This document shows positions 47,440 to 59,260 of a DNA stretch of 64,000 nucleotides, one piece after another; the stretch's first letter is position 1; each line of letters opens with the position of its first letter. The notes beneath the pieces were generated by a model that was not told the origin of the DNA, made no database searches, and worked only from the letters and a program-made list of their open reading frames with translations. The stretch is from Schistosoma mansoni (taxonomy: Eukaryota > Platyhelminthes > Trematoda > Strigeidida > Schistosomatidae): positions 1 to 64,000 of the forward strand of contig NW_017386064.1 in NCBI RefSeq assembly GCF_000237925.1, read 5' to 3'. Both the position numbers and the translations under genes were made by a program.

Positions 47440-47965
47440 ATTGTTAAATGCCCCCAAATGCCCTGGTACGATCGAGAGTGGGGAGAGTCCGCTCTCCCTC
47501 TCCAAATGCTCTCACATGGCCACGCGAATATATAGCCTCTGCCAGGGAATTCTTACTCACTGCCTTCTCGTGGCATTACTGATGTTTACGAAATTGAGAG
47601 GACGAAAAGCGAATGTCCGGCGCTTTAACCGGGTTGGTGGACACGGAAAGTCCACCTAGGGGAGTTAGAAAACCCTGATTCCAAACCAATGGTGCACATG
47701 GGCTCCAGTATCCTGAAGGAACAAATGGCGTATGAACCTGTCGTTGGTCACCGGCTACCATTGGACTGCATCTCCTTAAGATGCTCCACTGCCTTATGGG
47801 TTAGACTTTTCGGTCAAAGGCTCGGGGTGTGGCCCCCTAAGAAAACCACCTGCTTCAGTCTGAGCACCTGGGCAGTATCACAGCCCTCACATAAATCAAA
47901 TGAGATTTGTGAGGCGCATATTTATCTGGTGCCCCTTTGTACCAATATTTATGTGTTTAAATAAA
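47440..47965 (+). mobile_element. Retroposon family G, best-preserved copy
   Basis: GC-rich body from aatgcccccaaatgccc to tttgtaccaatatttatg, then an A-rich tail (aaataaaataaaaata). Homologous to 5228-5760 and the split copy around the 3.9 kb LINE. No conserved long ORF, so non-autonomous; the partner LINE is unknown. Confidence 0.65.
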
Positions 47966-47987
47966 ATAAAAATAAATTGTTAAATAA

Positions 47988-48420
47988 CTAAACTAATCAT
48001 ATTCGTGTCCCTCTTATCATAAGCTTTATTTTGACCCATAGACTATTATTGTACGATTTACCATTCTTGAGTTATCCCCAGTCCAGTAATTACTGTTCCC
48101 CCTATTTACAGCCACATTCGGCCAAATCTCGTACAAATGTTATTTCCTATTTTATGGTACGATATGATCAGTTTGTTTGGTATATAGACCCAGTATGTTT
48201 GAGAATAATGATTCATATTGTAAAGACTGTTATTGGTGTTCTGGACTTAACTGGCTGGTCTAGGCAGATAGCAGGACTGATAAGTACTCAAGACTACTCA
48301 TATGGCTTTTTTGTATCATAGCTCTGATCGATAATTCACTCCTCTCTAATTGGCGGTTTTATAACTTCATATACCAAACAGGTCACACGTACGCACGCAC
48401 ACGATATAACACCTATATAC
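47988..48420 (+). repeat. LTR-like interspersed repeat, family F, copy 2 (fossil)
   Basis: About 430 bp, reverse match of 16175-16603, TATA-like ggtatatag near the middle. Starts directly after the family G tail. Confidence 0.45.
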
Positions 48421-48991
48421 AAAGTTATAATTTCGAAAAAAGATTTATATTATTCAATTTCATATATACAAATAAGAAGAGAAATGAAGCTACACTTAGA
48501 TATTATTGTTCAGTAAACTTTGTATTTCTTTTATTTATCCTTTTTTTTTTCTTCCATGTATTTGAAAAAAAGAAAAACAATCACTATGGAAAAGTAAATT
48601 AAAGTACAATAATCAATTATTCGTAATAAAATAAAAATTCAATTTTTTATTTATGAACTTTGATTGTTATTTAGAATCATTTTAGTTTTTGTGACATTTT
48701 TTTGTCCTAAATCAGAATTAAAATTTTGAAAGTTTTACATAAACTAAAAATTGATCATTATATATATATATATAATTTGATAGAATAGAATTAATTTAGT
48801 GTATTCAATGTTCAATAATATTTCTATTTAGTTACTATATAATTCCTTTTTAATTCTCTACTTAAGTTATTTAATAATTTTAAGGTTATATATGTATCAT
48901 TGTAACATTTAAAATACTTTCAATGCTCTTAAAAACAGTTAACAGTTAATGATTAAATCTTCATGATAGATTTAATAAAATTGTAGATTTA
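48421..48991. other. AT-rich DNA with a short (AT)n run
   Basis: Contains a short (AT)n run at 48760-48775; nothing else recognised. Confidence 0.45.
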
Positions 48992-49000
48992 CTTCATTCT

Positions 49001-49442
49001 AGGTAAAGATGGATATTGGTTGGCAGTGGAATCCAGAACGCGAGTTTTGTCCTATTTTTGACTTGTCAGCTGAGTTTACTTGCATCCGAGAGTTGATATT
49101 TTACTGTAGGACTCGAACCCAGTACCATTTACTTCAAATGCCATCGCGTTAACCACTTAGCTACTGAGTCCTGATAGCCACCTACTTGTGCAATGGGTTC
49201 AAGTTCCGGAGTGAATATCAACTCTGAAATGCACGTACATCCAGCTGATGAGTCCTGGATAGGAAGAAACGTGAGTCCTGGATTCCACTGCTAGCCAATA
49301 TCCATCTTTTCTTATAAAGCTTGTGACTTACAACAATATAGAGGCCATCCTCACAGAATTCATATATACCAACAGGAGACCGATCAATTGCAGTCCTAAA
49401 CAATAATGGAAAGATTCAACTAAACAATACCAAGTGAATGTG
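49001..49442. mobile_element. Family A hammerhead element, inverted two-arm copy (older)
   Basis: Minus left arm (49001 to about 49195): decayed ribozyme and tRNA-like head. Plus right arm (about 49196-49442): ribozyme with intact core and tail to ataccaagtgaatg. Flanked by cttcattct (48992-49000 and 49443-49451). Confidence 0.8.
49239..49283 (+). ncRNA. Hammerhead ribozyme motif (family A)
   Basis: ATCCAG, CTGATGA, stem II GTCC...GGAA (last pair lost), GAAA, CGTGAGTC, CTGGAT. Core intact; stem III mismatched. Confidence 0.7.
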
Positions 49443-49451
49443 CTTCATTCT

Positions 49452-50118
49452 GCCTTAAATCTTCATAACATTGAAGAGTCTTAATTATTAAATTACAATG
49501 AAGCATTTGGGATTTATAAAAATTTTATTTCTCTAAAATGAAAACAACCCCTGTAATTCAATCATAATGTTATGCTATCACTTATATGTGTAAAATCTTT
49601 GGTTTCCATCTCATTGAGGTCAATTTTCTATAACAATGTTAAATAGATTTCAAATCTTTATTTTACTTATATATATATTCTATTATAATAATATAAAAGG
49701 TGTAATGAGAGGCACAAATACCATTCGGAAATACAAAACCAAAATATATGATTTCCTTCAAGAGAATTCATAACATTTCAACATGAATAATATTTATTCT
49801 GGAAGAAGTAAAAAGTGAAAAACGTATCCTTTTTGTTTTACTGTAAACGTTTTTATATTACGTAATAGTTGAATAAGTGCAATTTCATTTGATATTAATG
49901 AGAATAATTATATAACACTTTTTTTGTTAGATAATAAGAAGTTAAACTGTGAGCAATATATATTCGAAAGATTGTATTAAGGGAAGAATTTAAAGAGTAA
50001 TGAAGCATTACATGGTTCGTGAAATACATTAGATTGTACGATTATTAGAGAAAGTACCATGATCTATTGAACTCATTGAATAGAAGAAAAGAAGAAATAA
50101 GTGTAAAGTAAATGAATA
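49452..50118. other. 3' flank of TRIM gene
   Basis: AT-rich; presumably includes the 3' UTR of the minus-strand TRIM gene. No other feature seen. Confidence 0.4.
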
Positions 50119-52137
50119 TCATTTTTGTACTAAAATTTGTTTAATTGAGCGATAAATACTAACTGGTGGATTTACATCCGAACTTACATATTGTGTACCA
50201 GCATCAATTTTAAAATTAAATATATTTGTTACAGTTGGTGATTCTGTTTGTGTGCCTCGATCATCTAAATTAGCATTTAGAAAATCAACTTGAATAGCAC
50301 GATGAAGTAATGCACCTTTTGGTGGTGGTAATGTTTTAATTAATTCGGGACCAGTTTGTACATGTGTATTAACAAATTGTGCAGCTTTTGCTTTTGATTC
50401 TGCAATTAATTGATTTGGTGTAACTATTCTACCTAAGTTTACTTCACCTGATTGAAAATGACCTATTCTTGCACGCCAAAATGTAATACGTGGATCCTCT
50501 ATTATTTGTTCTTTGATACTATTTTCATCATCATTATTAGTGTTTATCTTATCGTCAGCATTCTCATAGTTCTTTTCTTCTAACTGTACTAAATTATTAT
50601 TAATATTTTGAACAGAATTCTCTGCTATAGCTAGTTGTGATAAAAATAACTGCCAATTAGGACAGGTGAATATTGAACTTGAAGCTAGTTGTAAACAACG
50701 ATTTAGTCGATCTAACATTGGTCCTGCCTCAGTTAGTGCTTCAATAGGATCCATAAGATCTAGTCTACTGGTTACACGATCATCGTTGATAAAATTATAC
50801 CATGCTGTTGTAGCACTTATTAATCTATTGCATTCAGTTGTTATTTGATCTAGTTCAACACCAAACATTTTATCAACTTGTTCGCATAGTTTCGCTCTTT
50901 GTATGTGAATACGATCAATGAATGCCATTGCAGTATCTTCCACCATTGTACGTAGTTGACGCATTTCATTTTCACATATTTGTAGGCCATTTAAAAATAC
51001 TTCGATCTGATTCATTTGTGATTGTGTTTCAGAACTTTTAAGATTTAATTGATCTTGATAAGCAGCAACAGCCTGTCGCATAGATAGTATGTCATGATCA
51101 GCATGACCAGTATAATTTGAACTGTCTTTAGATAACGCTGTACTATCAGTAACTGTTTCAAAAGCACATATTATGCATATATATGCACGACAAGTTAAAC
51201 AAAAAAATCGTCTTAACTCACGAGGATGTCGATTACAACGAAGTTGTTCCATTTGATCTACTTGTATTAGTACATGATTAGTTGTAACTGGCATTCTAGA
51301 ATGGGCTTCTTGACAGTAGATACATAATCGCTTTCCACATTCTAAACATGCTGAAGTAGCAGGTCTTGGACCAGATGAATCATTACGTCTACGAGTTGAA
51401 GTAAGTGATTTACGTAAATGCTTTTCATTTCTATCTTTATAGAGGTGAGTAGATGAACGTGCAGTTTGTGGGCTCAATGCTTCTGAATTATCCATGCTAT
51501 CTTGCATGCTTAATTTGTCAAGTGATACTCCTTCATCAGCATCGCTATCATCACTTAATGTATCATCATTACTAACATATCTGTTAAAACTTTTATATTG
51601 AGTTCGTTTAAATTGTGCTGATAAAGTAGACTGTGGTGATTTAATCCCATTTAAATGATTATCTGTTAACAAAGGTTCTTTAGTACAAACATCACAAACA
51701 GGAAAATTAGGCATACGATCAACCATAGATGCAAGTTTATCAGCTAATTGATCAGCTGGTAAACTTGTTACTCCACCAGTTGGCACAATCGTATCTTTTT
51801 GACATATTGGACAAGTAATTACATCATCTTTTGTTGTAACTGTATGATTATAGCGTGAAGAACCATATAATGAATTTGAATAATCACCATAACGAAAACG
51901 TGATGACCATTTACGTCGATAACCAGATGAATATTCATTTGAATTTGATGATTTATACAAAAGTTTTAATGCTTCAATTTCTTTAGCTTCTTCATCTGCT
52001 TTACGTTTTGATATAATATCTTCTAGACATGATTGACAAAATGAATGAAGACATACTAATGCTTTAGGTTGTTTATATGGTAAATGACAATGTTTACATG
52101 TGTATGAATGTTTCATTAAGTTTGAACTAATTTCCAT
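50119..52137 (-). CDS. RING/B-box/coiled-coil (TRIM-type) protein, probable E3 ubiquitin ligase
   Basis: 672 residues in one exon. RING: C14-x2-C17-x11-C29-x-H31-x2-C34-x2-C37, then C109-P-I-C112, so the last zinc pair is separated by a 71-residue Ser/Tyr/Arg-rich insert, longer than usual. B-box 1: C148/C151, then after a 112-residue acidic/Ser-rich insert C264, C267, C272, C275, with H279/H288. B-box 2: C301, H304, C313, C316, C321, C324, H345, H348. A coiled coil follows (about 355-470). The tail has four Gln-centred motifs (HVQTG, AIQVD, RGTQT, AGTQY). No NHL or SPRY domain. RING-B-box-coiled-coil proteins transfer ubiquitin from E2 enzymes and dimerise through the coiled coil; substrate unknown. 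The segment after the RING (TIVPTGGVTSLPAD) recalls TRIM2/3-like proteins. The ATG is well supported: an in-frame TGA lies 6 codons upstream (52156-52158). A further 3' exon cannot be excluded. Confidence 0.9.
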   Translation of the reverse strand: MEISSNLMKHSYTCKHCHLPYKQPKALVCLHSFCQSCLEDIISKRKADEEAKEIEALKLLYKSSNSNEYSSGYRRKWSSRFRYGDYSNSLYGSSRYNHTVTTKDDVITCPICQKDTIVPTGGVTSLPADQLADKLASMVDRMPNFPVCDVCTKEPLLTDNHLNGIKSPQSTLSAQFKRTQYKSFNRYVSNDDTLSDDSDADEGVSLDKLSMQDSMDNSEALSPQTARSSTHLYKDRNEKHLRKSLTSTRRRNDSSGPRPATSACLECGKRLCIYCQEAHSRMPVTTNHVLIQVDQMEQLRCNRHPRELRRFFCLTCRAYICIICAFETVTDSTALSKDSSNYTGHADHDILSMRQAVAAYQDQLNLKSSETQSQMNQIEVFLNGLQICENEMRQLRTMVEDTAMAFIDRIHIQRAKLCEQVDKMFGVELDQITTECNRLISATTAWYNFINDDRVTSRLDLMDPIEALTEAGPMLDRLNRCLQLASSSIFTCPNWQLFLSQLAIAENSVQNINNNLVQLEEKNYENADDKINTNNDDENSIKEQIIEDPRITFWRARIGHFQSGEVNLGRIVTPNQLIAESKAKAAQFVNTHVQTGPELIKTLPPPKGALLHRAIQVDFLNANLDDRGTQTESPTVTNIFNFKIDAGTQYVSSDVNPPVSIYRSIKQILVQK

Positions 52138-52967
52138 TGTAATTTTTTTTTCAGATCAATGCTTCAATTACTATGATAAAAGTCTTGTTGAGATGTCTTG
52201 AAAAGAAGTATTTGATAAATGAATGTTTCTTGAAGGAATATACAAGATGTATGAAGAACTATTCAAGTTCAAATTAGATTCTATATTAATTTTCAAAAGT
52301 TTTATCAATGGAGAAAAAACAAATTATTGTCCTCATTTTGTCACATATTATCGTTGTTACTTATTACTTACTAGTATGATCAAGAGAATTCTATGGAACG
52401 TGTTTAATTTGTGCTATACACATAACGCCCACAACTAGATTTTTCTATCCTATATTATCCTATACATCAAACAATAAAGGGTGTAATTTAATCCTATCTT
52501 ATTTTTAAACCAATCATATTGAAATAATACTTGAATTAGGATTGTGAATTTTTGTGTATATCTAATTTATTATTATTACTATTATTATTATACATTATTT
52601 CTCTGTAAACACGATGAATATATGGAAAAAGTAATAAGTAAGTAAAACATCTAAAGAAAGGAGAAGAAGAACTGTTACTTTGAATAGTGTTTTCAGGAAA
52701 ACTGATAAGATATTCAAATTACAACAGGAAACTAATTAAAACTTGGTTCTAGTGATTAAGCATAGAGAAGTGGTAGAATGGTACCACATTTTAAAATATT
52801 TCAATAGCTATATTTCTATTTATTTTGTAGGCTGTCAGTCACACTTATTACCTAATGTCTAGAGATATTATCGATTTTACTGAAATAACAAGAGATTGTA
52901 AACCCATAATTTGGTGATCGTAGCTAGTATTTTATTTATTGAGCCAGATCTAAACCATGCTTAGTAC
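52138..52967. other. 5' flank of TRIM gene
   Basis: AT-rich; likely promoter and 5' UTR of the minus-strand gene. No motif strong enough to name. Confidence 0.4.
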
Positions 52968-53147
52968 TAGATTTTCTGACGTTTCGTGACTCAGTGTAAG
53001 CCACTTCTTTAGATAAGTTTTTTTTTAGTTGATCACCTAATATTCGTGTTGTTCCTTTGTATTATTTAAACTTGGATTAATGTTAATTTGGTTATTCGTC
53101 CTCTGAAGAAGTGGCCTACACTGAGTCACGAAACGTCTGAAAATCTA
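52968..53147. repeat. 46 bp inverted repeat with ribozyme-like core
   Basis: Arms 52968-53013 and 53102-53147 are inverse copies with about 3 mismatches, separated by 88 bp. The right arm reads CTGAAGA (53103-53109), a possible stem GTGGC...GTCAC, then GAAAC and GTC (53130-53137). This resembles minimal hammerhead motifs reported in Penelope-like elements. The left arm has CTAAAGA at the same place. No coding part of such an element is present. Confidence 0.6.
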
Positions 53148-55891
53148 ATTTTTCTACTGATTGGAATATTACAAATATATTAATTCATTTATAACAATCT
53201 ACCCAATGCTCAATTTATTCAAAATTATCAAATCAAAACTTGGTAGTGATACCCATGCTTAATACTATTTGCAACGTTAACAGTAGTTAGGGAACCCTCT
53301 CACAAAGGTTTCTTTGTCCAAATTTCAGATAACCCTGAGTATCGACCCAAGTTATAGATCCTCAAAGTTTCGCTCTATCAAACACGTTCTCGTTCCATAT
53401 GATGATTGTAAACTCGAATAACTCAAGTTTAAATATTTTTCTTTATAACCTTACCTGAATAGTTAAACATTTCTATGAAAAACGTTTTAAAATAATTCCT
53501 GACTAACAGGTTGATTATTTAGGTTTTAGACTTTAAATGTAGTCTGTATTATAGTTATTGGTAAACTGAGACTAAAATCTGCTTATTAATGTTCATTTTT
53601 AAATGTTTACGTTATTTAAACTGTTTCGAATATTTCCTCAAATGTCAAAATGAATCATAGTTCAACCTTAATATTAACATGATAATTTTTGTAATTTACC
53701 ATAAACCTTAATTATTTACTGATTATTAACCTAACTTTAATTTATTTCCTGGGTTACTCGGATTAGTGGGTAGTACCTATGATAAATGTTTGAAATGTTA
53801 ACATTAAGATCCATTTTGTTAGTCTATACAAATGTACCTGAAAAATATTATACAGATTACAAGTTGAACTGACAATTATGAAAATGTTCACATTTATTTG
53901 TTAACCAATATTACGATGGCAGACTTACAAATCGTCAATTTTTCTGATTAATCATTTTTCTGTCTATCTAGAAGATACATAAATGACTTCATTATTTTGC
54001 TTCGAATATAATTAGGAAATGACTGGTTAACTACATCAGGGGTAAATGATTTGATTTTCACTATGGGATTTGAAGAATAATATTATGTCACATACACACA
54101 AAATCTTTCAGATACGAACTTTTACAGAAAGTAAAAGAGTTACACATTGAAGAATATGTGACTACGCAGAATACGTAATGAATACTGGCCCGGATTTCGG
54201 CTTACATATATATATATATATATATTACACAGGTTTTCTCTTGTAACATCCAAAATAACGTTCTTTTAGATAGAAGCGTAGATGGGTTTAGAAAACGACA
54301 CAGTTCTACTCATTATGCTACAACTACTTTTGGAGGTAATGTTGATGATTTATTACTAAATTTTTAATTATTTTTATGAAATACTCTGCATTGTTTTTAA
54401 ATTTTAATTATAGAAGTTAGATCGGTTACATGTAACATGGTTATTTCATTAGTCCATTACTACTTAAGCTTCAGTTAAAGAGAATTGTAAACACTGTAAT
54501 CTTGAAAGTCTTACATGTGCTGAAAAAGGTGAAATTACATGTAATTACGGAATTTGACTGAGCCATGATGGATAAAATTTCAAAAGGTTGAATGATGTAA
54601 GCTATAGACAGAATATTTTAAGGAGCTAATTTGCGGCTTTTATACTTATCATTGTGTAGTTAGTATACAGAATGACAAAAGCGTCAAATATCTTTGTTAG
54701 GTATTTGCCTAAAACCGAATAACCTTAAAAGCATTAAAATATTAGAAAGTTCATATCAAAAGCATGTATTGTAAAAAGATTAAAAAACTGAGGTCACTCA
54801 TTTCTAAAACAGTTCACGTACATTGAACATCTAGTTAACTTCATCTTGTAAATATCACAACTATCAAACGCTTTCGACCTGACCGTAATGTATTGAAAAA
54901 TACTAAATAATTGCTGATCGGTTTGATAAACGTGATATGGTTTTACCATAGAACATTTTATTACCGACTCCTTGACATTAATTCACTGAGTCAAACTTGT
55001 GAATTAGTGTCTATTTTTCATAAAAATAGCAACGAATTTAGGTGTTAAACGATTTTCGAAATAATGTTTTTGTATTGGCTAACTCGCTAGGTAACATTTA
55101 GTATTAATTTCAATGCGTTTCATGTTGAATAAATGAAAAGTAACGATCAGTTCGTGGAATCAATGTGTTTATTATTTTGATTAAATTCTTAATTGCTCAG
55201 TATTGTAATAAGCCTTTTTCAGTCATAAATTGAGTCGCATAACGCTTACCTTGTGACTGCGAAGTCCTCTGTTTGACATTGATTACAAGGTAGCCCGTAT
55301 GTATTGGTGAATAGTCGTTATCTAGGATGCGATAACTTTTTCAGTATTTCGTGACTCTCAATAGCTCGTTGTATATAACTGTTCCTCACTTCATGATTAA
55401 TTATCAATGATCTAACAAATAAACTAAAAAAACATCATTTGTATTGCTTTTCGTCATTGCTTCGTCTGAGAGAAAACTCGGCGATTAATGTTTTAGAGTA
55501 TACATTCGACGTAGAATAATTGTGATATTATGGTCGAAGAAAATGAAACGAACAAACCTCGTTAGTTCATTAACAAAATCGATATTAGCCGCCAATCATT
55601 TAGAAAGTGAATATTTTGTAATGTATGCAGTGATAAATAATTATGCGTCTATAAATTTAGTAATAAGGGGAACTATTTTAAGTCGATATTATCTGTAAAA
55701 TGAAAAACAAATGCATTTTAAGAAACTCACATCAGATGAAACGTTGTCTAACAATAAAATAACCATTGAACGATGGTGATACTAATGATTTCAGTGATAG
55801 TTATAGACAGGAATAAAGATTTTACATGGGTTGGGTTATATTTCCTGTTAGTAAACTGAAATACAATAACTATCCAATATTTATTTGTATT
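53148..55891. other. AT-rich DNA with one (AT)n run
   Basis: Contains (AT)n at 54205-54226. No gene or other repeat recognised in 2.7 kb. Confidence 0.4.
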
Positions 55892-56231
55892 GGTTATTTG
55901 AATCTTCCCATCGTTGTTGAGTACTGCAAGTGATCAGTAATCTCTGCTTATAATATTTGTGATTTAACGACAATCTGTACAGGATGCACTTATTTCAAAA
56001 AGAGACTGATCGATTTCAGTCTACAACATCAATGGGAAATTCCAAACAACCAATACATATGAATTAGACTCCACCTCATTAGATAAGTCAGCGACTATCT
56101 GGACTCAGTAACTGAGTGGATGACACAATGGCGTTTGAAATCTCGGTGTGAGAATTAGCACTGAGATCCAGTTACATTCAGCTGACAAATCCCAAATTGG
56201 ATAAATTGCTAATTTTGAATTTCGCTTACAA
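55892..56231. mobile_element. Family A element, inverted, heavily decayed
   Basis: A short minus arm (ttatttgaatcttcccatcg...tgcaagtgatca) followed by a plus arm from atctctgcttata through the tail, tRNA-like head (gactcagtaactgagtggat) and decayed ribozyme (cagctgacaaatcccaaatt). An old copy showing the same inverted plan. Confidence 0.65.
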
Positions 56232-56745
56232 TTTTCATTTATGTAATAGAGAAACGATGTTTCCGGTTAATATTGTTTTTAACAAGATTGTTATTTTTGT
56301 GGAGAATAGTACACGATGACTGATCAATTTATTTGGATGTTTTTGATTAAAAAAGCGCTGATTTTTCACTTTTTTTTCACTAAGTAAATTGTTGAATCTT
56401 TACGCCATACCTAATCCCATGATTTATAATTTAATTCCAATGATACACATTTAGTAGTTTATTGAAAGGTATACCTAATAAAGTACATACTATCTATTGA
56501 TGAGAAAGAACGACTATGAGAAAAGAAAGTATTTTTCCATATTATGAATTTTCGAAAAAAATTCTTTCTAAAATAATGAAAAAGAAACAAATATGCCAAT
56601 GCTATTGATCAAATAACTATTCACATATTTAAGGATTAACTATATATGTGTAGGAATCTAGATAATGGAAACAAGGCAATTACTAAGTAACTTTCTTGAA
56701 ATATTAGGGGATAGATTTCAGTGCATCCAGAAACAAACAGTTGTC

Positions 56746-56748
<3 letters not shown>
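56232..56748. other. No recognised feature
   Basis: AT-rich spacer before an (AT)n tract. Confidence 0.4.

Positions 56749-56800
<52 letters not shown>
56749..56800. repeat. (AT)n microsatellite, left of RTE insertion
   Basis: About 26 AT units ending exactly where the RTE fragment begins. Confidence 0.95.
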
Positions 56801-56803
<3 letters not shown>

Positions 56804-57109
56804 CATTCTACTGTGGGAGAGAACAAACCAGATTCCAGTGGGGGAAGAAATCAGGAAAAAGCTCTGGAAGTGGATAGGACACACATTGAGGAAATCACCC
56901 AACTGCGTCACAAGACAAGCCCCCGCATGGAATCCTGAAGGCCAAAGAAGAAGAGGAAGACCTAAGAACACATTACGCCGAGAAATGGAGATAGACATGA
57001 GAAGAATGAACAAAAGTTGGATAGAACTAGAAAGGAAGGCCCAGGACATAGTGGTTCGGAGAATGCTGGTTGACGGCCTGTGCTCCATTGGGGGTAACAG
57101 GTGTAAGTA
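56801..57109 (+). mobile_element. RTE-type LINE, 5'-truncated young copy in an (AT)n tract
   Basis: Encodes the last ~100 residues of the RTE protein in one open frame ([59 protein letters not shown]) to its stop, then gtaagtaa and (TA)n. It has (AT)n on both sides (56749-56800 and 57110-57130), as if inserted into one AT tract. The unbroken frame suggests a recent insertion. Confidence 0.85.
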
Positions 57110-57130
57110 ATATATATATATATATATATT

Positions 57131-57786
57131 TAATGCAACATAACAAATACCATTAGTTTCCTATGGTAAAACACTTAAAAACCTCACAGTTATAGAAATT
57201 TTAAACATAGAATTCATAGATCAGCAGGTTCTGGTGAACAGTTTAGTAATTTTGCTCAATAAGTTGAATAACGAAACTATGTGATTTAATATATTCTATT
57301 TAGTATTAATCAGGAAAAAACATCCTGAAGAAGCAAGAATTTTCAATGTCTTTCCTGTCAATATTCTCCATCTAGAATTTTATGTAAGCTTTGATAAGTA
57401 GATGTTTTCTTCATTAACTTGACATTCGACACCGATTAAGCCTGTTAGTTTTAATTTTCGATCCGTTCAACGATAACTAATTATTCATAGCGCTTTATAA
57501 AATATATTCTCTTCTTGCGTTTCTGGTGTATCTTACAAATGTTTATTCTTTTGTATCTATTAGTTGTAGTTGTCCTTGTGTTAAAGTTTATAGATCCATT
57601 TCTTATGAATCGAATTTTTAAACAAAATCTTTATCGGTCAAAAAAAAATTTCTACATAGCAGCTTTGAAATCTTATTCTAATAATTAATTTAATATATTT
57701 TGCTTTTAGAATAAATATTGTACATACCATATTCACATAAGTATTTAAATGATCCCGTCTAACAGGATTAGGTGATAGTTTACATC
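57131..57786. other. No recognised feature
   Basis: AT-rich intergenic DNA. Confidence 0.4.
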
Positions 57787-57965
57787 GTGGAATGATCTTA
57801 CTTGGACAAACACTGAAAACTAGGAAGCGTTGGACGGTTGTTTTTTAAGTATCAAACTTTTTACCAATGCATAATCATCACTCACCGGGGTTCGAAACCG
57901 AAACCTTGATGTCTTGGGTCAATCGTATAACTTTTAAATCACTGATTCGGTATCTAATGGCCAAT
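57787..57965 (-). mobile_element. Family B element, decayed
   Basis: Minus-oriented remnant: aactaggaagcgttggacgg (tail and ribozyme end), ccggggttcgaaaccgaaac (B box region) and a degraded head. The ribozyme core is lost. Confidence 0.5.
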
Positions 57966-59149
57966 TTGTTCCTGGTATTTCAAAAAATATTTTCCGGTGC
58001 TGTTAGCGAGAAGTTGCCTCACATTCAACAGGAAGTTGAACTCTATTAGTCTCGAAATCTAAAAAAGTTCAATATAAGTTGAAATATTAAATATCGCATA
58101 ACAGTTCTGCAGGACTCAAAAGTTGATTCAGTATTAAAGTAACTACAAACTGATGGATAAAAATAACTATCTATGTACAACTACTGGCGTGACACTCTTG
58201 AAATTTCAACATTTTCCTCAAGTATGATTAGTATCGATGGGGAAACGAAATAACGTACCTAATAGTTTACAAATTCTTTGTGTCTTGAATTATGATAAAA
58301 GTGTTATCAATAATAAACCACCACTCTTCTCTCTTTGTTTACGCAAGTTCATCAAAATGTACATAATTGGTTCATGCACCTTTCAGTGATGTAATTTCAC
58401 AACTAAGTGATTTATATACAAAACCTATCGATAACAACATAGAACTTTACTTAATCATCCAATTCCTTCCTTTCATTTTGTTTATAAATTAATCGAAATC
58501 AACAATTTTCCACGGAAATGAATTGTAAGGTTGCATTAGAGAAAAAAAATTCTAGGAAAAAAAGGAATAACGGGACTTTCACAAACGTTTACAGTAATAA
58601 TAAATAATAAAATAAACACAATCTATTGTAAACATGTGATTCTAAGATACAGTTATGAATAAACATTTTGATTAACAAAAAAATCTAAATTAAAACTTTC
58701 AAGAAAAACTTCATGTGATCTCATGTTAACTGTATAGATATTTGGAGATTATAATTGTAAAAAAAAGGTAATGAGGCTGGATGAAATAAGCAGAATTCAT
58801 GTGCATCTTCATGAAATATTGTCAAGTTGAAAGAATAATTTTTCACTCCATATCAGTTGAAAATCCAGTAGCAATAGATAGCTGCTTTATCGTTATTATC
58901 TTTGATGTTTGGTAGTTTTCCAGATAATTGTGGTATTTTATATAAAAACATTAGTAGATCAATACTAGTAACTAACGGAGGTCAATAGTGTTAAGAAGGA
59001 TGCTTAAGGCTTCTGTTATATGTAAAGGATATATTTATTCACCATGCTGAATATTTATTTGAATTTAGTTAATGTTTTGAAAGGCTTTGCTTACATACAC
59101 TTGGTATCATGTTATTATGCGAGTTACCCACTGAAGACAATGGAAGATG
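57966..59149. other. No recognised feature
   Basis: AT-rich intergenic DNA. Confidence 0.4.
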
Positions 59150-59235
59150 ATCGCTGAATGTCATGGATTGACTGAAGTCCTACATTAACACACTTATATG
59201 CCGGTTCAGTGGTCTAGAATTTAAGTGTTCTCATT
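59150..59235 (+). mobile_element. Family B fragment (leader and A-box part)
   Basis: Shows tcatggattgactgaagtcc, tacattaaca and ggttcagtggtctagaattt, matching the leader and head of family B; the ribozyme is absent. Confidence 0.5.
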
Positions 59236-59260
59236 CGATCAACGACCAACGAAATTAACT

